Position numbers and translations under genes: made by a program
Part shown: positions 18,317 through 30,479 of the stretch, one piece after another
Position numbering within the stretch: the first letter of the stretch is position 1
Layout: each line of letters begins with the position of its first letter
Assembly: GCA_964017185.1 (NCBI GenBank)
Contig: OZ024878.1
Location: 13,153,351-13,217,350, forward strand
Reading direction: 5' to 3'
DNA from: Rugalucina vietnamica
Taxonomy: Eukaryota; Mollusca; Bivalvia; Lucinida; Lucinidae
DNA length: 64,000 nucleotides
The notes under the pieces: generated by a model
Databases searched by the model: none
The model's input: the letters and a program-made list of their open reading frames with translations, nothing else
Told to the model about the DNA's origin: nothing

Positions 18317-19779
18317 AGCTCACCTGAGCCGAAGGCTCACAAGGTGAGCTTATAGTATACTAATGGTCCGGCGCCCGGCGTCCGTCGTCGTCGTCGTCCG
18401 TCCACAATTTCAAAGAAGAATATTTTTGAAGCCAGTGGGCCGATCTTGATCAAATTCAATGTGAACCATCATTGGACTGGGGGATTGATTGCATTAGATT
18501 TTGTAGCAGATTGTATCAAAATTGTGGTTTGCATGGCAACAGATAGCTCCCATACACTTACAATGGGAAAAACTAAAAAAACTTCTTCTCCGAAACCAGA
18601 AGGCCCACAGCTTTGATATTTGGTATGTGACAATGGCTAATGGTTCTCTACATAAATTGTGCCATTCATGCCCCTGGGGTCAAAATTGGCCACCCCTGGG
18701 GGGTTGATAGTCTCCATAGACTTACTATGGGAAAACATTCAAACATCAATATCTTCAAAGTCAGTCGGCGGATCTTGATCAAATTTTACATACAGCATCA
18801 CTGGGCAGTAGGGAGGTACGCATGCTGTTTTTGCACAGATCAGACTGGAACTCTGGTTGCCATGGCAACATATGCGTTTAAATGGAAAAAAAGATTAAAA
18901 AATCTTCTTCTCTGAAACCACAAGGCCGACAGCTTTGATATTTGGTATGTGGCGATAGCTACTGGTCCTCTACATAAATTGTGCCATTCTTGCCCTTGGG
19001 GTCAAAATTGGCCACACCCCGGGGTCATTAGTCTCCATAGACTTACAAGGGAAAAAAATGAAAAAAACTTCTTCTCCGAAACCAGAAGGCCCACAGCTTT
19101 GATATTTGGTATGTGACAATGGCTAATGGTCCTCTACATAAATTGTGCCATTCATGCCCCTGAGGTCAAATTTGGCCACTCCCCGGGGGTTGATAGTCTC
19201 CATAGACTTACTATGGGAAAACATTCAAACATCAATATCTCCAAAGCCAGTTGGCAGATCTTGTTCAAATTACACACACAGTGTCACTGGGCAGTAGAAA
19301 AGGTTGCATACTGTTTTTGGGCTGATCGGACTGGAACTGTGTGTGCCATGGTAACATACAAATTTTAATAGAAAAAAAAAATCAAAAATCTTCTTCTCTG
19401 AAACCACAGAGCCCACAGCTTTGATATTTGGTATGTGGCAATGGCTAATGGTCCTCTACATGAATTGTGCCAGCCATGCCCCTGGGGTCAACTTTGGCCA
19501 TGCCCCGGGTGTCAATAGTCTCCATAGACTTATAAAGGGAAAAACTGAAAAAAATTCTTCTTCTCTGAAACCACAAGTCCCAGAGCTTCTATAGTTAGTA
19601 TGTAGCAATGTTTGTTAGTCCTTATTTTAAATTGTGCCAATTATGCCCCCTGGGGTCAAATGTGGCCACGCCCCGGGGGTCGTTAGTCTCCATACACTTA
19701 CTATAGAAAACCATTCAAAATTCAATATCCCCAGGTTGACACTCAGGTGAGCGATCGTTGCCCTTGTGCTACTTGTTTT
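18317..19779 (+). mobile_element. AGCTCACCTGAGC element, complete copy (A)
   Basis: Starts AGCTCACCTGAGCCGAAGGC, followed by a (GTC)n-rich stretch, then three to four degenerate internal units of about 480 bp (GTCTCCATAGACTTACTATG; CTTCTTCTCTGAAACCACA; GCTTTGATATTTGGTATGTG), and ends ACTCAGGTGAGCGATCGTTG...CTTG. The two ends contain short inverted copies (CTCACCTGAG, CTCAGGTGAG). It has split repeat R6 (compare 15735-15890), which defines its borders. There is no protein-coding capacity; small frames inside are by-products. Class unknown, non-autonomous. Other copies are at 25590, 34600, 36375, 39717 and 50850. Confidence 0.8.
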
Positions 19780-19860
19780 CCAACTCGGTTTTTGTGTTGG
19801 GAATTGCTTTCTGATTGCGATTTTTCCTGATCATTGCCTACTTGTACCTTTTCATCACAC

Positions 19861-20224
19861 TAGTCTTTGTTATTCTTTTGAAAGAATATTGCTCCATATA
19901 GCACTTACACAACATAATAAGAGAAATGTAATTTGAGTATTTCGAAAAAGTCAACACACACAATTCACAACAAATAGTGACTGACCAGTAACATTTCAAA
20001 TAAAAGTAAATGATAATGATAAAGAAGAAGTGGTTGTATATCAGAAGGATGGTGGTTGTAACTTTTGATATTATATTGTATACCATATTTAATTCACATT
20101 TCTAGTATACCTTGGGTTAATAACTTCATTGAAAAGGACACATGGGTTACATATTAAGATGATTCTAATGAGAAAACACAAGTTCTTGCACTATAATACT
20201 GTAAGGTCTTAAGTAATGAAACCC
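19861..20224. other. No feature recognised
   Basis: AT-rich DNA with an 82-aa hydrophobic low-complexity frame on the minus strand that I do not accept as a gene. Confidence 0.4.
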
Positions 20225-21010
20225 CAGACCAATAAAACCCCATATTAAAGATTCTACTGGCCCAAAATGCGGCAAGCTGGCATCAACTGGGTTCTTGTGT
20301 TGCGTATCTTTCTTTGAACACATTTCAAAAATAAATATACATGAAGTGTGAAAAATGCAATTTTGGTCTGAAATACATTTTTATCAATTTTGGCGGCCAT
20401 CTTGGATGTCATTTTTTTACTTGCTACTAACATTATCATAAGATCAATATAAATGCAACTATATCACAATATGATACATATACGAAATTTATGGACAGTT
20501 TCTGATCATAAAACAAATGATTTTGAATTATACAGGTCTAGTACTGTAATGCGTTTATACGTATGTAGAATGGCAACCCTCTTGTATGTCATATTGATTT
20601 ATGCATGCGGCAAAAGGGTGATAAAACGACACCATATGGGTTCTTGTATAGAATATCTTCTTATATATAACTTGGAAAGTTAAAATGCTGCACAAATACT
20701 GGCATATGGTTCAAAAATCAGTTTTGAACTTTTGGCGGCCATCTTGGATGCCATTTTTTAAACTGACATATAGAAGGCATGCAAGTGTAGCCTTTTTATC
20801 AAATGACACATATATATATAACAGTTTTAGGCGGTTCCTGATAACAAAATACAAGATGTTGCAATTTAACAGCCTAATACTGTAAGATCATAATAGATGT
20901 TAATCCTCTTGGACGCCATCTTGGATTGTGGGAGTTACCCAAGGGTGCCAAGGTGGCATCATGTGGATTCTTGTTTCTGAATGTGTTGGCTATCATAACC
21001 AGTCAAAACA
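20225..21010 (+). repeat. Degenerate tandem modules with GGCGGCCATCTTGGATG
   Basis: The core TTTTGGCGGCCATCTTGGAT occurs at about 20388 and 20730, with a third version GACGCCATCTTGGATTG at about 20910. The block GGCATCA...TGGGTTCTTGT occurs at about 20278 and 20955, with a third (ATGGGTTCTTGT) at 20636. The spacing of roughly 320-355 bp indicates two to three decayed units. Confidence 0.6.
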
Positions 21011-22335
21011 TTTTCTATATACCCAAAATCCAGGTTCACCAAACAATCACATATATTCTACCGAACTATATATCATGCTACGGAAATGCTAGTCATTTTG
21101 TATTACTGATCGTTCAAAGGCAATACTTCTATCCATTCTATTCGTTTTATATTTTGGAGTCTAATTTTTGTGTTGTTGGAATAGTATGTACGTTATTTTT
21201 TTCGCTGTGGCAGTTCTAACGTGTACCCACAATCTATATTTTGGATCAGTATCAGTACTAAGAACAATTCTATACGCCTTTATACCCCAATTCCACTATG
21301 CAAAAGAGGGGTTTAAGAGTGTATACATAACACGGACATGTTATCCTGGCGTTACAAATAGTCTGATTCGATTGTTAACTTAACTTAGTAACTTAAACTG
21401 TTCTGGTCCTGATTGCATTTATGCAAGGACATGCCTAACTTGTAATGGGTAAAACTGTCAAGTGTGCATTCAGAGAGCATGCGTCAATTTGCCAATTCAT
21501 TTTGGCGAATTCGTACTCAATGTTTGGTCAGTTCGTACTCATCTTATAAAAGGATTTCGGAAGAATCAATAGGTTTCCCGGCTAAAGTTTGAGTATTTCT
21601 GGCGGCTTCTGTGTTATTCATGTTATTTGTATAGAATATCTGTTGTACTCTCCGTGAAATTAAACATTTGGTAAGTGCAACAACATGATGGAAACCTCTT
21701 GATGATACATACCTGCAGCATACATCCGTGTCAAAGAGGGAGGGAGTCAGATTTTTCAAACATTATTTCGTCAGAAAACAAATTTTTGCCATAGATTATC
21801 AAGAAAATACATTATTATGCTTATTGCAACCTACAGTTTTGGATAGAAACGATTTGAGCACGAATAACAGGTACATCATCTTTATCGGATTTATAACTAT
21901 AAAAAAACACTGTCCATCACTTAAATACCTGTACCTTAAATATACCATGAAAAATAAATCAAGAAACTTTTACTTTTGAACAGTGACTCCATATGTTTTT
22001 TGACATTAGAGAAGTTTTTCTGACAATATCTTGCATGCATCAAATAAGGGTAAAACCAATAGTTATGTGGTGCTGAAGTGACATTAGAATTCTCAAATAA
22101 AACGTATACCATCAATAAATGATAAGCATATTTTGCACAGTGTATTTATATGCATTGGAGTGTGTACACTTTGCGTATACCTGTTAAAATAGGATAGATA
22201 CGCATTACTTCTCGGATCACCCTCGTAGTCTGTTAATTCAGGTAGAACATCCATATACAGTATATTTCCATAGCCTTGGTAAATTACAAATAATGAAGCT
22301 GGGCCCATTCATCGGTTTGTGGGCTTTTTGACAGC
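21011..22335. other. No gene; one hairpin-family fragment
   Basis: At 21210-21235 the half-motif GTTCTAACGTGTACCCACAA of the hairpin family occurs singly. The other frames (60-97 aa) have no recognisable content. Confidence 0.45.
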
Positions 22336-22432
22336 CTCCCCCCCCTTGCCCAAACATGGCATTTTGATATGATATGTCATTCACAAAAATGCAATTGTGT
22401 TCAAAATATTTTGATTGGGCAAGGGGGGGGGG
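22336..22432. repeat. Small inverted repeat with C8/G10 ends
   Basis: CCCCCCCCTTGCCCAA at the left and TTGGGCAAGGGGGGGG at the right enclose about 65 bp. Probably a tiny MITE-like or fold-back element. Confidence 0.6.
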
Positions 22433-23054
22433 GACATAAAAAGTTTCCTATTTCCTATATGATTCTATATGAAATCTAAAGATTTTGTCAATTTTTTAAA
22501 GAATTCTCTGCTTTGGTTACACTTAACATTACACGTCTAAATGCAATAGAAACTTGTTTTTTCGACTGCAAAGAACTATATTTCTGTGCCTGGAACTTGA
22601 GATTTTACAAAATTCTTATGCAAACTCACAATAGAATTCTTCCGAAATCCTTTACATTTAGTATACTCGTATGCATTCTGGTCAATTCGTACTCATAATT
22701 ATCAACACTTACTTATATCAGTTATATTATTTTTACATTACATGATTTGTTAAGAAGCTAAATTATGAAAATATGGTGTTTTGAGACATGGGGTTATCAA
22801 AATTGTGATAGATTTTTGTTAAAACACTTTAAATGTTCTTCCCGGGTGACCAATTATACCAAAACTTACATGTAGTATGTAGCATCGGGCCTCACTAATC
22901 ATAATGTATGTAAATAATGGCATTATGTTGACATTGACATGCGTTATAGTGACCTGTAAGGTCATATTGTGAGATTGGGGTCAAAAGGACAACATGTTTT
23001 TAAGGAAAGAAAAAATGAAGCTTATGACCTGATATGAAATTTTCACTAAGTTAC

Positions 23055-23165
23055 TGTAATTCTCTTTGGCTCAAAATCTATAGCCTAAGGATCACTGAAG
23101 CCGAAACCAAGGTATGGCCCATCCCATTCCTCATTAATATTTTCACTGGAAAGTTAGAAGTGTGA
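23055..23165 (-). repeat. Dispersed repeat R4, copy 3
   Basis: Reverse-orientation match to 11650-11880: ATTCTCTTTGGCTC, GCCGAAACC, GGTATGGCCCATCCCATTCC. Confidence 0.65.
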
Positions 23166-23742
23166 TTTGCGGCAGTGCATGCCTATTTTCAGAGAAAACT
23201 GACCAACAATAATTAAATTAATGCAGTTTGGAGTGAAAACTTCAAACATCGAAATTCACAATATCTGTTAAAAATCTATATGGAACCAGCATTTCAAAGA
23301 AAATAAAACAAATTGGTCAAAGTATCCATTTCATTACATTTTAGAGACATGGATTTTATTTCCATAATTCAATTAAAAGCTCATAAAATAAAAAAAATAC
23401 AAATCTTCTTTCAAACATCCCCTCTTACACACAAGTAATTTAATCGAAATATACTAACTAAACATGACGTTACGAAGTCCTTTCTTGCAAGGGTCCTTTC
23501 AGACTTGTGCCGTCTTTATGCTACAGTTGGACCATATTTCAAGTTTTTCAGATTTTCGCTGCAGTTAAGGTATGTGCACATAGAACTGTTGCTAAAGGAT
23601 TACCACGAATGGATCAGATGAACGCTTTTTTTTCTGGTATACAAAAGGAACGTCATACAAAATGACTTGCACGTCCGATAATAATTTTAGCTTTGTTAAA
23701 GAGTGGATATTCAAACTAATGAGAACACCAATCGAATGTCAC

Positions 23743-23744
<2 letters not shown>

Positions 23745-23833
<89 letters not shown>
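23745..23833. repeat. (CT)n(GT)n compound microsatellite
   Basis: About 42 bp of CT directly followed by about 47 bp of GT. The long His/Arg/Glu-rich frames across it on both strands are artefacts. Confidence 0.97.
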
Positions 23834-23836
<3 letters not shown>

Positions 23837-24180
23837 TGTATTTGGCATGACAAATGAAGATACAATTTCTGCACTGGAACATGAAAAAACTCCATTTTTG
23901 TGTCTTTCGAGTTTGGCCCTTTCAAGTTTAACAAGCTGTATTTTGGAAAATGCACAATATGTTGATCTGCAATTTTCACAGATAATATGAATAATACTAG
24001 ATTTATGTTTAAAGGCAGAAAATCTCATTTCAAAGTAATTTAAGTTTTGAATAGAAATTGTTCACTGTATGCGTTCGAAGTTTCCTTGAGTGTAGTTTCT
24101 GCCCCATAATTGGATTTGCAATGCAATTGTGAAACAAAACAAAAAAAAAAAAAAAAATCCGAATTAATAGATACTGTATA

Positions 24181-24384
24181 CCATATCACCTTTATGTTTA
24201 GCTCTTGCTCAGTCGACTGGTTTCCGCTTTCCGTCCCTGACCTTGCTCTTTTTGGCTGGGAACAAAATTCATCTTTTACACTGGGTCTTATCAGCTGAAA
24301 GGGAGCGATATTTCGGCAAGTATACACGGAAAAATACTTATTCTTCCACATAGAACATTTTTTCAGTAAGAAATTTGTTTTAGA
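24181..24384 (+). repeat. Dispersed repeat R1, copy 2
   Basis: Matches 616-813 (see that entry). Preceded by a short A-rich run at 24141-24157. Confidence 0.65.
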
Positions 24385-24391
24385 AACATCC

Positions 24392-24448
24392 ATTGTGGGT
24401 ACACGTTAGAAACGCATCGGCAAGGCGGTTCTAACGTGTACCCACAAT
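24392..24448. repeat. Perfect 20-bp hairpin of the TCTAACGTGTAC family
   Basis: ATTGTGGGTACACGTTAGAA (24392-24411) is the exact reverse complement of TTCTAACGTGTACCCACAAT (24429-24448), with a 17-nt loop. Related motifs are at 180-285, 21210 and 34517-34590. Confidence 0.9.
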
Positions 24449-24469
24449 CTATGTTTTAGCAAAACATTG

Positions 24470-25583
24470 AACACTGTGCCTTATCAGAACGTATAGTTGC
24501 AGATAAAAAGTGCGTTTCTTCATAGTAGGGTGATAAGCAACGCATAGTATGAGACAGAATAATGAATTACCTCTTTTCAAACGCATTTAGCTTATTGGCC
24601 AACCAAATACGGTTCACGGAAGGTACGGGCTATTAAAAAGCCTGATGGAGAAAAATAATTATAGAGCAGTGTCTTTATTTTGCTAAATAGCAAGATAAAA
24701 AATGAGTAACCGTAACTGCACTAGCATAACGAGTAAGTTTTTCAAGCGTTTTCTGTCAAATATACACAGATTTCATTCGTTATGTCACATACACGTAAGA
24801 AATGTTTATAAATTGTCTATTCAAAGAATCACTGACGTCACAAATATCACCATATGCAAAGAAATGGCCATTTAAAGTACATCAATACGGCAAAACATAG
24901 TTGGGGAAACAGGAAACGCATAGTCAGAAAAATAGCAACACTAATGCCTCTATCTTTAGACTCTAAAGGCATACTTTCAAATAGAACAGAGAGAAGTTTC
25001 ACTTGGAAAGCTCGAGAAATTGACGTCAAAAGTGGCGCGGAATCGAATGCGAAAATCACGCGTGTAGCTTTCTTCCAACGTGCTTTTGGAGTGTTGCTAT
25101 TTTTCTGACTATGCGTTTCCTGTTTCCCCAACTATGCGTTGCCGTATAACATGTATTTTAAATGGCCATTTCTATGAATAAGTGATATTTGTGACATCAG
25201 TGATTCTACAAATAGACAGTTTATAACCATTTCGTACGTGTTTGGCACATAACAAATGAAATATGTGTATATTGGACTGAAAAACGCGAGAAAAACTTAC
25301 TCATTGTGCTAGTGCAGTCACGGTTACTCTTTATATATCTTGCTGTCTAGCAAAATAAAGGAACTGCTCTGTAATGTTTTTTCTCCAATGGTTTTTTTGA
25401 TACCCCGTACCTTCAGTGAACCGTATTTGGTTGGCCAATAACCTGCCTTTGAAGAATAAATTGCGTTTGAAAAGAGGTACATGTAATTCATTATTCTGTC
25501 TCATACTATGTGTTGCTTATCACTCTACTATGAAGAAACGCACGTTTTATCTGCAACTATGCGTTCTGATAAGGCACAGTGTT
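24470..25583. mobile_element. 1.1 kb fold-back element
   Basis: The whole segment is an inverted repeat centred near 25020. The left end AACACTGTGCCTTATCAGAA mirrors TTCTGATAAGGCACAGTGTT at 25564-25583, and blocks such as GGAAACAGGAAACGCATAGT (left) and ACTATGCGTTTCCTGTTTCC (right) pair near the centre. The arms are about 530 bp each with scattered mismatches and small indels. The motif ACTATGCGTT, or its complement, recurs at least six times. No transposase is present. Superfamily unknown. Confidence 0.8.
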
Positions 25584-25589
25584 AAAAGA

Positions 25590-26470
25590 ATCCAAATTTT
25601 TCCAATTAAATTTTCAAAATTCTTCTGGACTGATTTCGACGAAACTTGGCATGAAGTATCAATGACTCAAGCACTACAATGTGTACATAAATCATGACCC
25701 TGTGATGACCTTGACCTATTTTACGACAAGGTCAACAAAGGTCGCCTTTGCATTTAAATGGGAAAATTGTTAAATTGTCATTTAAAGTAAAAATCTTGCA
25801 GAAAATGAGCAGTAGGAATAAATATTAATGACTCTGAAAAACAAAGGGCCCCAGGGGCTCATCTGCCCACTACCCCGGGGCATTATACATGTATATTATC
25901 ATGATAATCAAACATCTTGTTCTCTGAAACCGCTTGGCCAATCAAAGCCAAATTTCATGCGAAGCATCTGTAGGAAAGGGGAATCAATGTGTATATAAAT
26001 ATTCCAGGTCACTTGACCAAGATGGCCGCCATGCTCATATATGGTAAAAACCATTCAAAATCTTCTTCTCCAGAACCACTGGACTGATTTCAATGAAACT
26101 GGGCATGAAACATTGACGACTCACGTACTACAATGTGTACATAAATCATGACCGTGTGATGACCTTGACCTATTTTACAGCAAGGTCGACATTGGTCGCC
26201 TATGCATTTGAATGGGTAAAATTGTTAAATTGTTATTTGAAGGAAACTAATGCAGGAAATGAGCAGTAGGACTAAATATTAATAATTTTGGAAAAAAATT
26301 AGACCCCCGGGGCTCATCTACCTCCACCCTGGGGCAATATATACGTGTATATTACCGCAATATTTAAACATCTTCTCTAAAACCGCTTTGTCAATCAAAG
26401 CCAAATTTTATATGACGCATTTATAGGAAGGGGAAATCAATGTATATATTTTAAATTTCTACTGAAAATT
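25590..26470 (+). mobile_element. AGCTCACCTGAGC element fragment (E)
   Basis: Two tandem internal units of about 440-480 bp carry GGACTGATTT(C)...GAAACT, ATAAATCATGACC and GATGACCTTGACCTATTTTAC. The AGCTCACC head and the tail are missing. The fold-back element at 24470-25583 lies immediately upstream. Confidence 0.65.
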
Positions 26471-26560
26471 TTCAATTTTTACAACATAAAAAACCTTTGT
26501 ATATTGCATTGGACGGGTATGTTTTCGTAATGTAATGTCAACTTCGCCAATTCATCTGTA

Positions 26561-28148
26561 CAGGTGCTTCACAAAATTTTTATAGGTAGCGATGTTTCAC
26601 ATAATTATTTACATACCCCAATGTTATAAAAGAGGCAGCCATCCGCTTAATTTCGCAAATGTCGTAATTTTTATTGCATAATATGTTTTAACGATCACCA
26701 TGCTTATATGGAGAAAAAAAATCAAATTGGCCAGTTGCTCCAAAATATGTTATCAACCATGATTAAAAATGGCCAATATGATTGTAAAAACCAAACGGTA
26801 AATTCTGAATTCTTATTCTTGTCACGTGATAGAGTGCCCTCTATTCTATATAAAATGCGCATGGTCGTGTTCTCCTAGGACCCTACTCTCAGTTTCATAC
26901 AGCATTCGAGAACACCTTAAGTTTCTGGAACATTTACTGGGGATCGAACTTGAAGGGGGTAGGAATGCAGATGGCATAGGTTCAATTTTGATGTCATGTA
27001 AAGTATTAAAATAAATGTGTAAATTAATGGAATCAAGTATTTAACGCATTGTCAACAGATCATGATATAATATACAACATATCTAAGCAAAATGCATAGA
27101 AATATCTTATGAACAGTGGCAGGGTTAACATACAACACTACTGTCAACGCCCCTAAATGAAGTCTATAACCTGGAATAGTTAGGCACAGTGCGCATTTGG
27201 TTGAGTTTGCCTTTTATATTACCAGGTTAAATTACATGTATATTGACGTTCATATTTTACCAAAGGATAATGTTAGTTGCCCTCAAAAACATGAACATTG
27301 CATTAAAACTTTATTTCATTAATTAACACATTTATTTTTATACTTTAGATGAAATCAAAATACGACTTCTTCTATCTGCATCCCTATCCCTTTCATGTGC
27401 AACCCGGGGTGCAACCCTAGGAGATATTCCAGGGTTTGGGGTGTTTCAGATAATATATGAATCCAAGATCTGTAGATCCAGAATCAGGAATCTATTAAGT
27501 TCCTTAAATATATGTGCCAAATGCCCATTATGCCTTAAATATTCCAGGTGATTAAGTTCATTAAGGGGCGTTGACTGTAGTTTTTGTAGTTAACCGGGCA
27601 ACTGTTCTTAAAACATGTCTAGGTATTTGGCTAAGATATATTTCATATTATATCATAATCTGTTGACAATGCTTTTAACACTTGAATCCATCAATTGAAT
27701 TATTTAATTCAATACTTTAGATGAAATCAAAAGTTGATTCTCTGTCATCTGCTTTCCTACCCCCTTCAAGTTCCACCCCCAGGAAATGTTCCAGAAACTT
27801 AAGGTGTTCTAGTATACTGTATGAAACTAAGAGTAGGGTCCTAGGAAAACACGATCATGCGCTTTTTATATGGAATAGTGGGCACCCTATCACGTGACAA
27901 GAATAAGAATTCAGAATTTAACGTTTGGTTTATACAATCATATTTTTATCATGGTTGATAACATATTTTGGAGCAACTGGTCTATTTGATTTTTCTTTCC
28001 ATATAAGCATTGTAATCGCGAAACATACCATGCAATAAAAATTACGATATTTGCGAAATTATGCGGATGGCTGCCCCTTTTATCACACTGGGGTATGTAA
28101 ATAATTATGAGAAAAATCGCTACCTATAAGAATTTTGTGAAGCACCTG
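26561..28148. mobile_element. Large palindromic DNA transposon, copy 2
   Basis: A 1588-bp relative of 2818-4359: starts CAGGTGCTTCACAAAATT and ends GAATTTTGTGAAGCACCTG, with TA outside each end. The arms again mirror each other (CACGTGATAG / CTATCACGTGACAAGAAT; AGAACACCTTAAGTTTCTGG / AGAAACTTAAGGTGTTCT). In both copies the right flank reads TATA. There is no transposase ORF. Confidence 0.8.
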
Positions 28149-29379
28149 TATACTTAAATTCTAACATAGAAAACATTTTACCAAGGAATATAGTTATTCT
28201 TATGTGCTTAGTATGAGTGTTGTGTTTTTCTGGTAAATATCAGACTCTGTAGCAAAATGTTTTAGGTTTGACACCTACCTAAGGCATGTAGTATTCTTGA
28301 GCAAGACACTTTTGAGCTCCATATCACACTGGTTATTATCAAACTCTCATGACTAAATAATGTTGACAGGTGTGTTAAGCATTAACCGCAAAGATCTTTG
28401 GGTGTGTGTAACCAAATAAAACAGACCTGTATAATCCTTGCATTGTTAATTGTCACCTCCCCGTGAGCAACTTTGTCCCGTTGACATGTTAAGTTAACGG
28501 AACACGGAACCAAAGTGACCTTTGTCACGACATGTTTACATAATTGGATTATAACAAACTTTTAAAACAAACATGCTACTGTACAGGTTTTTTTCTCTAT
28601 ACAAAACTGGGTCCGGTTTCTGGTACCAAATGTTAATTGACTGAAAGAATTTACAATGGACTTGAAAGTCTCCCAAATAGCTGCAAAATCCAAATTCAAA
28701 ATGTTTAGTAATCCTGATCTTTCTATAAATTACTAAGTTTTTCGTACCCGTCATTTTTCCCCAATTTCATTGGTACCATGATTTCCCCATGCAGGCAACA
28801 AAAAGCCCCAAAATATGTACCTGTACCTGTTTTCCATCTAGTTCTGTATTAGTGTCATGTTGTTCATGTTTTTCTTCATTTTCTTCAATGATCTGAACAA
28901 AAGTTGAATCAACATTTGGGCCGCCTCATGGGAAAATCAACAATGTGGTTTCTATACAGGTCCAACACAATTCAGGCTGTGCAGTCACAGGAGCAGGCTA
29001 TAACTTGAATTTTGTATTTAAGAAGAAGAGGAATTGTACCATCCGTGTAGCTAAAACCAAGGCGCTGATCAGCTTTGCAGTTACTGCGAAGCTCTGATCT
29101 GCGCCTTTGACAGTTTGTTTTCGCCTATGCAGATTGTTGGTTTTCCCATGGGGTGGCTCATTTATATGCATTAATATTGTAAACTATAAGACAATGATTG
29201 CAAAAATTATTCTCAAACATATTAAATTTGTCAATGTGACCACAGTGACACTTGAAATAAATTTCTTATTTTTTTACTGGAGCTATTTTCCATAATATTC
29301 AAACATGTTTATTGGTATATACAGCAGATTTTAGGTAGGCGTTTACGAGAACATTGGTCCTCTGGTTAATATATCTGAT
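28149..29379. other. No gene recognised
   Basis: 28440-28530 (CCCGTGAGCAACTTTGTCCCG...AAAGTGACCTTTG) is a repeat fragment related to 15100-15190. The 62-72 aa frames elsewhere carry no recognisable domain. Confidence 0.45.
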
Positions 29380-29990
29380 TATATGAAATATTGTCATAGC
29401 AATCATTTGATACCAATTATAGCTCTCTAGGTCTATTAGGAGCCAAGATACATGTGATTTTCTATGTATACTGCCTTAATTTTTCCGTAATATTCCTCTA
29501 AATTCAAAGGGTTTTGTTAATATTCATTAAACAAAAGATCAAATGACTTCTATATTGTAGTACAGGATGGTATACTATTGCCCTAGCAATCATTTGATGA
29601 CATTTTCAGCATGTTAGGGCTTTTGGCTGCCGAGCTACAAGTCATTTTGTAGGTTTACCCATGCAAATTTTCCAATTTTCATTCCTATTTATGAAGTTTT
29701 CATTGAAATTAAGAAATTGAAAAACAGCTCATTCTTATATCAGACTTTAGGGTCATAGTACATTGCCATAACATTCATTTGATACTAATTTCAGCATCCT
29801 GGGTTTATTAATAGCTCTGGTAGTTAGATGTTGTTTTCGCCACGTTCTGATATTATGTTTTATGGTTTTTCACTTAGTATGGTGATTATAACTAATATTC
29901 ATGAATATGTAAATTAAAGTATTTGCATGTGTTACCATAGGAAGTTAGGACAACGTATTAGCTGTAATGTGGTATATAGTTCAGTGGTCC
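29380..29990 (+). repeat. Degenerate tandem repeat, period about 185 bp
   Basis: A core such as CATAGCAATCATTTGATACC occurs at about 29394, 29583 (CTAGCAATCATTTGATGAC) and 29765 (ATAACATTCATTTGATACTA), each followed by an AGC...GGG/GGT...CTA block and a TGATTTT or CATTTTGTAGG block. A fourth, weaker unit lies at about 29930-30030. The units are old and diverged. Confidence 0.55.
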
Positions 29991-30479
29991 AGGCGTAGCA
30001 GCAGATGAGTTATGACTGATTTTGTAGGTGCATCCACATTTATCACAGTCACGTAAGCGAATTTAGTGCATGTGTTAGCTTTTAAAAAATCTGCACCACT
30101 TTCAGATCTGGCATCCATGCTTAAAGTGCCTTATATGGACTAAACTAATACACTGTACCACTGTAAATTTACTACCAGATGCGTTGAAAAAAATCTGAAA
30201 TAGGGCTTTTTTTTACTTGGCCCTTTGCCTATAAATATCGTTTAAACAAAATAAAGTTACAATAAGAAGTTTTTAAAGGAATAAAAAAGCTTTCATCACC
30301 ACATACTCTTGCGACTTTATATTAATGGGTACTCTTGGTTTACACTGAAAAACATAATGTTAACGGGGTCGAAAAGTTATTGATTTCAGTCTGCTGGTAG
30401 GAGACATGTCAGTCTTTGATTCCTAAAAATTGAAATGATTATCGTTAAAATTGTATAAGTTATAACTGAAAATATACTA

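Noticed and set aside
18317-19779. CRISPR-like array from regularly spaced repeats
   Set aside because: Units are about 480 bp, diverged and without short spacers; the DNA is eukaryotic.
23711-24028. His/Arg/Glu-rich frames of 87-105 aa on the minus strand and a Ser/Leu/Val/Cys-rich frame on plus
   Set aside because: They are translations of the (CT)n(GT)n microsatellite.
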